This document shows positions 43,296 to 43,508 of a stretch of DNA of 43,508 nt, one piece after another (position 1 is the first letter of the stretch; each line of letters starts with the position of its first letter). The position numbers were made by a program, and so were the translations under genes. The stretch comes from Chloroflexota bacterium (GTDB taxonomy: Bacteria > Chloroflexota > UBA11872 > VXNJ01): positions 1-43,508 of the forward strand of contig JAPOWW010000012.1 of NCBI GenBank assembly GCA_026707405.1. The letters run 5' to 3'. The notes under the pieces were generated by a model that saw only the letters and a list, made by a program, of their open reading frames with translations, made no database searches and was not told where the DNA came from.

Positions 43296-43508
43296 ATGCC
43301 GCCACGGGTCGGAATAGTGGGAATATCCGGATATTACGCGTTCGCGTTCGCCGAGGCGCTCTGGGAAAACCACGGCGTCGAGTTCGTAGCTGCCTCAACC
43401 TGGCCACCCGAAGAACAACGTGGCGTCTCCATCGGTCAGATTCCGCCTCGTGGCGGAGCCAGCCGTCGAACGTCTCTCGAAGAGTACGGCCGCCATTTCG
43501 AAGTACGA
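43296..43508 (+). CDS. Gfo/Idh/MocA-like oxidoreductase, N-terminal fragment at window edge
   Basis: 71 codons up to the window end. The sequence RVGIVGISGYYAFAFAEAL is the start of a Rossmann fold, with a G-x-x-G-x-x-A-like glycine run, followed by GVEFVAASTW in the place of the second strand. The mix of V-G-I-V-G-I-S with a short loop fits the Gfo/Idh/MocA family. Only the first two strands are visible, so the assignment is weak. AAGGGAGA lies upstream of the ATG. It is divergent from the SRPBCC gene, with 224 bp between them that may hold both promoters. Confidence 0.6.
   Translation, partial: MPPRVGIVGISGYYAFAFAEALWENHGVEFVAASTWPPEEQRGVSIGQIPPRGGASRRTSLEEYGRHFEVR

Noticed and set aside
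1..43508. CRISPR array or tandem satellite
   Set aside because: Repeats found are dispersed palindromic units without regular spacing or unique spacers.

Overview
The window is a 43.5 kb piece of a GC-rich bacterial chromosome. Frequent TTG and GTG starts, short intergenic gaps and the gene content fit an aerobic heterotroph, most likely a member of the Chloroflexota (SAR202/Dehalococcoidia-like marine or sponge-associated lineages). That content is PhyH and Rieske oxygenases, a GlcD-type flavoprotein, several Gfo/Idh/MocA proteins, a SufR-like regulator and an MpaB-type oxygenase. The taxonomic call is inference from gene style, not from a marker tree. I see no rRNA, tRNA, CRISPR array, transposase or prophage.

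Layout. 1-3.4 kb: 5' part of a DapA/NAL-family aldolase (minus), a doubtful small ORF, a PhyH dioxygenase (plus) and an acetyl-xylan-esterase-like hydrolase (minus). 3.6-8.6 kb: an MFS transporter, then an operon of an MMPL transporter and an MpaB/rubber-oxygenase-like protein (all minus). 8.9-12 kb: a small amidase, a repeat-filled 750-bp spacer and a large uncharacterised protein that looks alpha-helical. 12.4-16.7 kb: a MacB/LolD-type ABC ATPase with its FtsX permease, then a solitary Rieske oxygenase. 16.8-20.8 kb: a tandem PH-domain/SHOCT protein, a flavin amine oxidase with a Tat-like leader, and two tandem GyrI-like paralogs. 20.8-25.3 kb: a 730-bp gene-free stretch, a voltage-gated potassium channel and leucyl-tRNA synthetase. 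25.3-30 kb: a giant helicase/nuclease-like protein that appears to lack its Walker B segment. 30.2-36.1 kb: thioredoxin, a primary-type sigma factor, then a same-strand run of SufR-like regulator, cysteine desulfurase, A-type Fe-S carrier, MoaA and an MBL hydrolase. 36.2-43.5 kb: GlcD-type oxidase with a Gfo/Idh protein, a membrane-fused spermidine-synthase-like protein, an MBL-like protein without its metal motif, a family-4 glycosyltransferase, an SRPBCC protein and the start of a second Gfo/Idh-like gene.

The clearest functional grouping is the iron-sulfur block at 32-35.5 kb: a probable cluster-sensing regulator, the sulfur donor, a carrier and a two-cluster radical-SAM enzyme that would consume the product. 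Other coherent units are ABC ATPase/permease, MMPL/MpaB and Gfo-Idh/GlcD. Intergenic spaces carry at least three families of short palindromic repeats, several with nearby or nested copies.

The most interesting observations are the helicase-like protein that keeps Walker A, motifs V/VI and a C-terminal nuclease domain but has no recognisable Walker B; an MBL-fold protein in which every residue of HxHxDH is replaced; a leucyl-tRNA synthetase with Ser in place of the first His of HIGH; and the dense mosaic of repeats at 9.5-10.2 kb.
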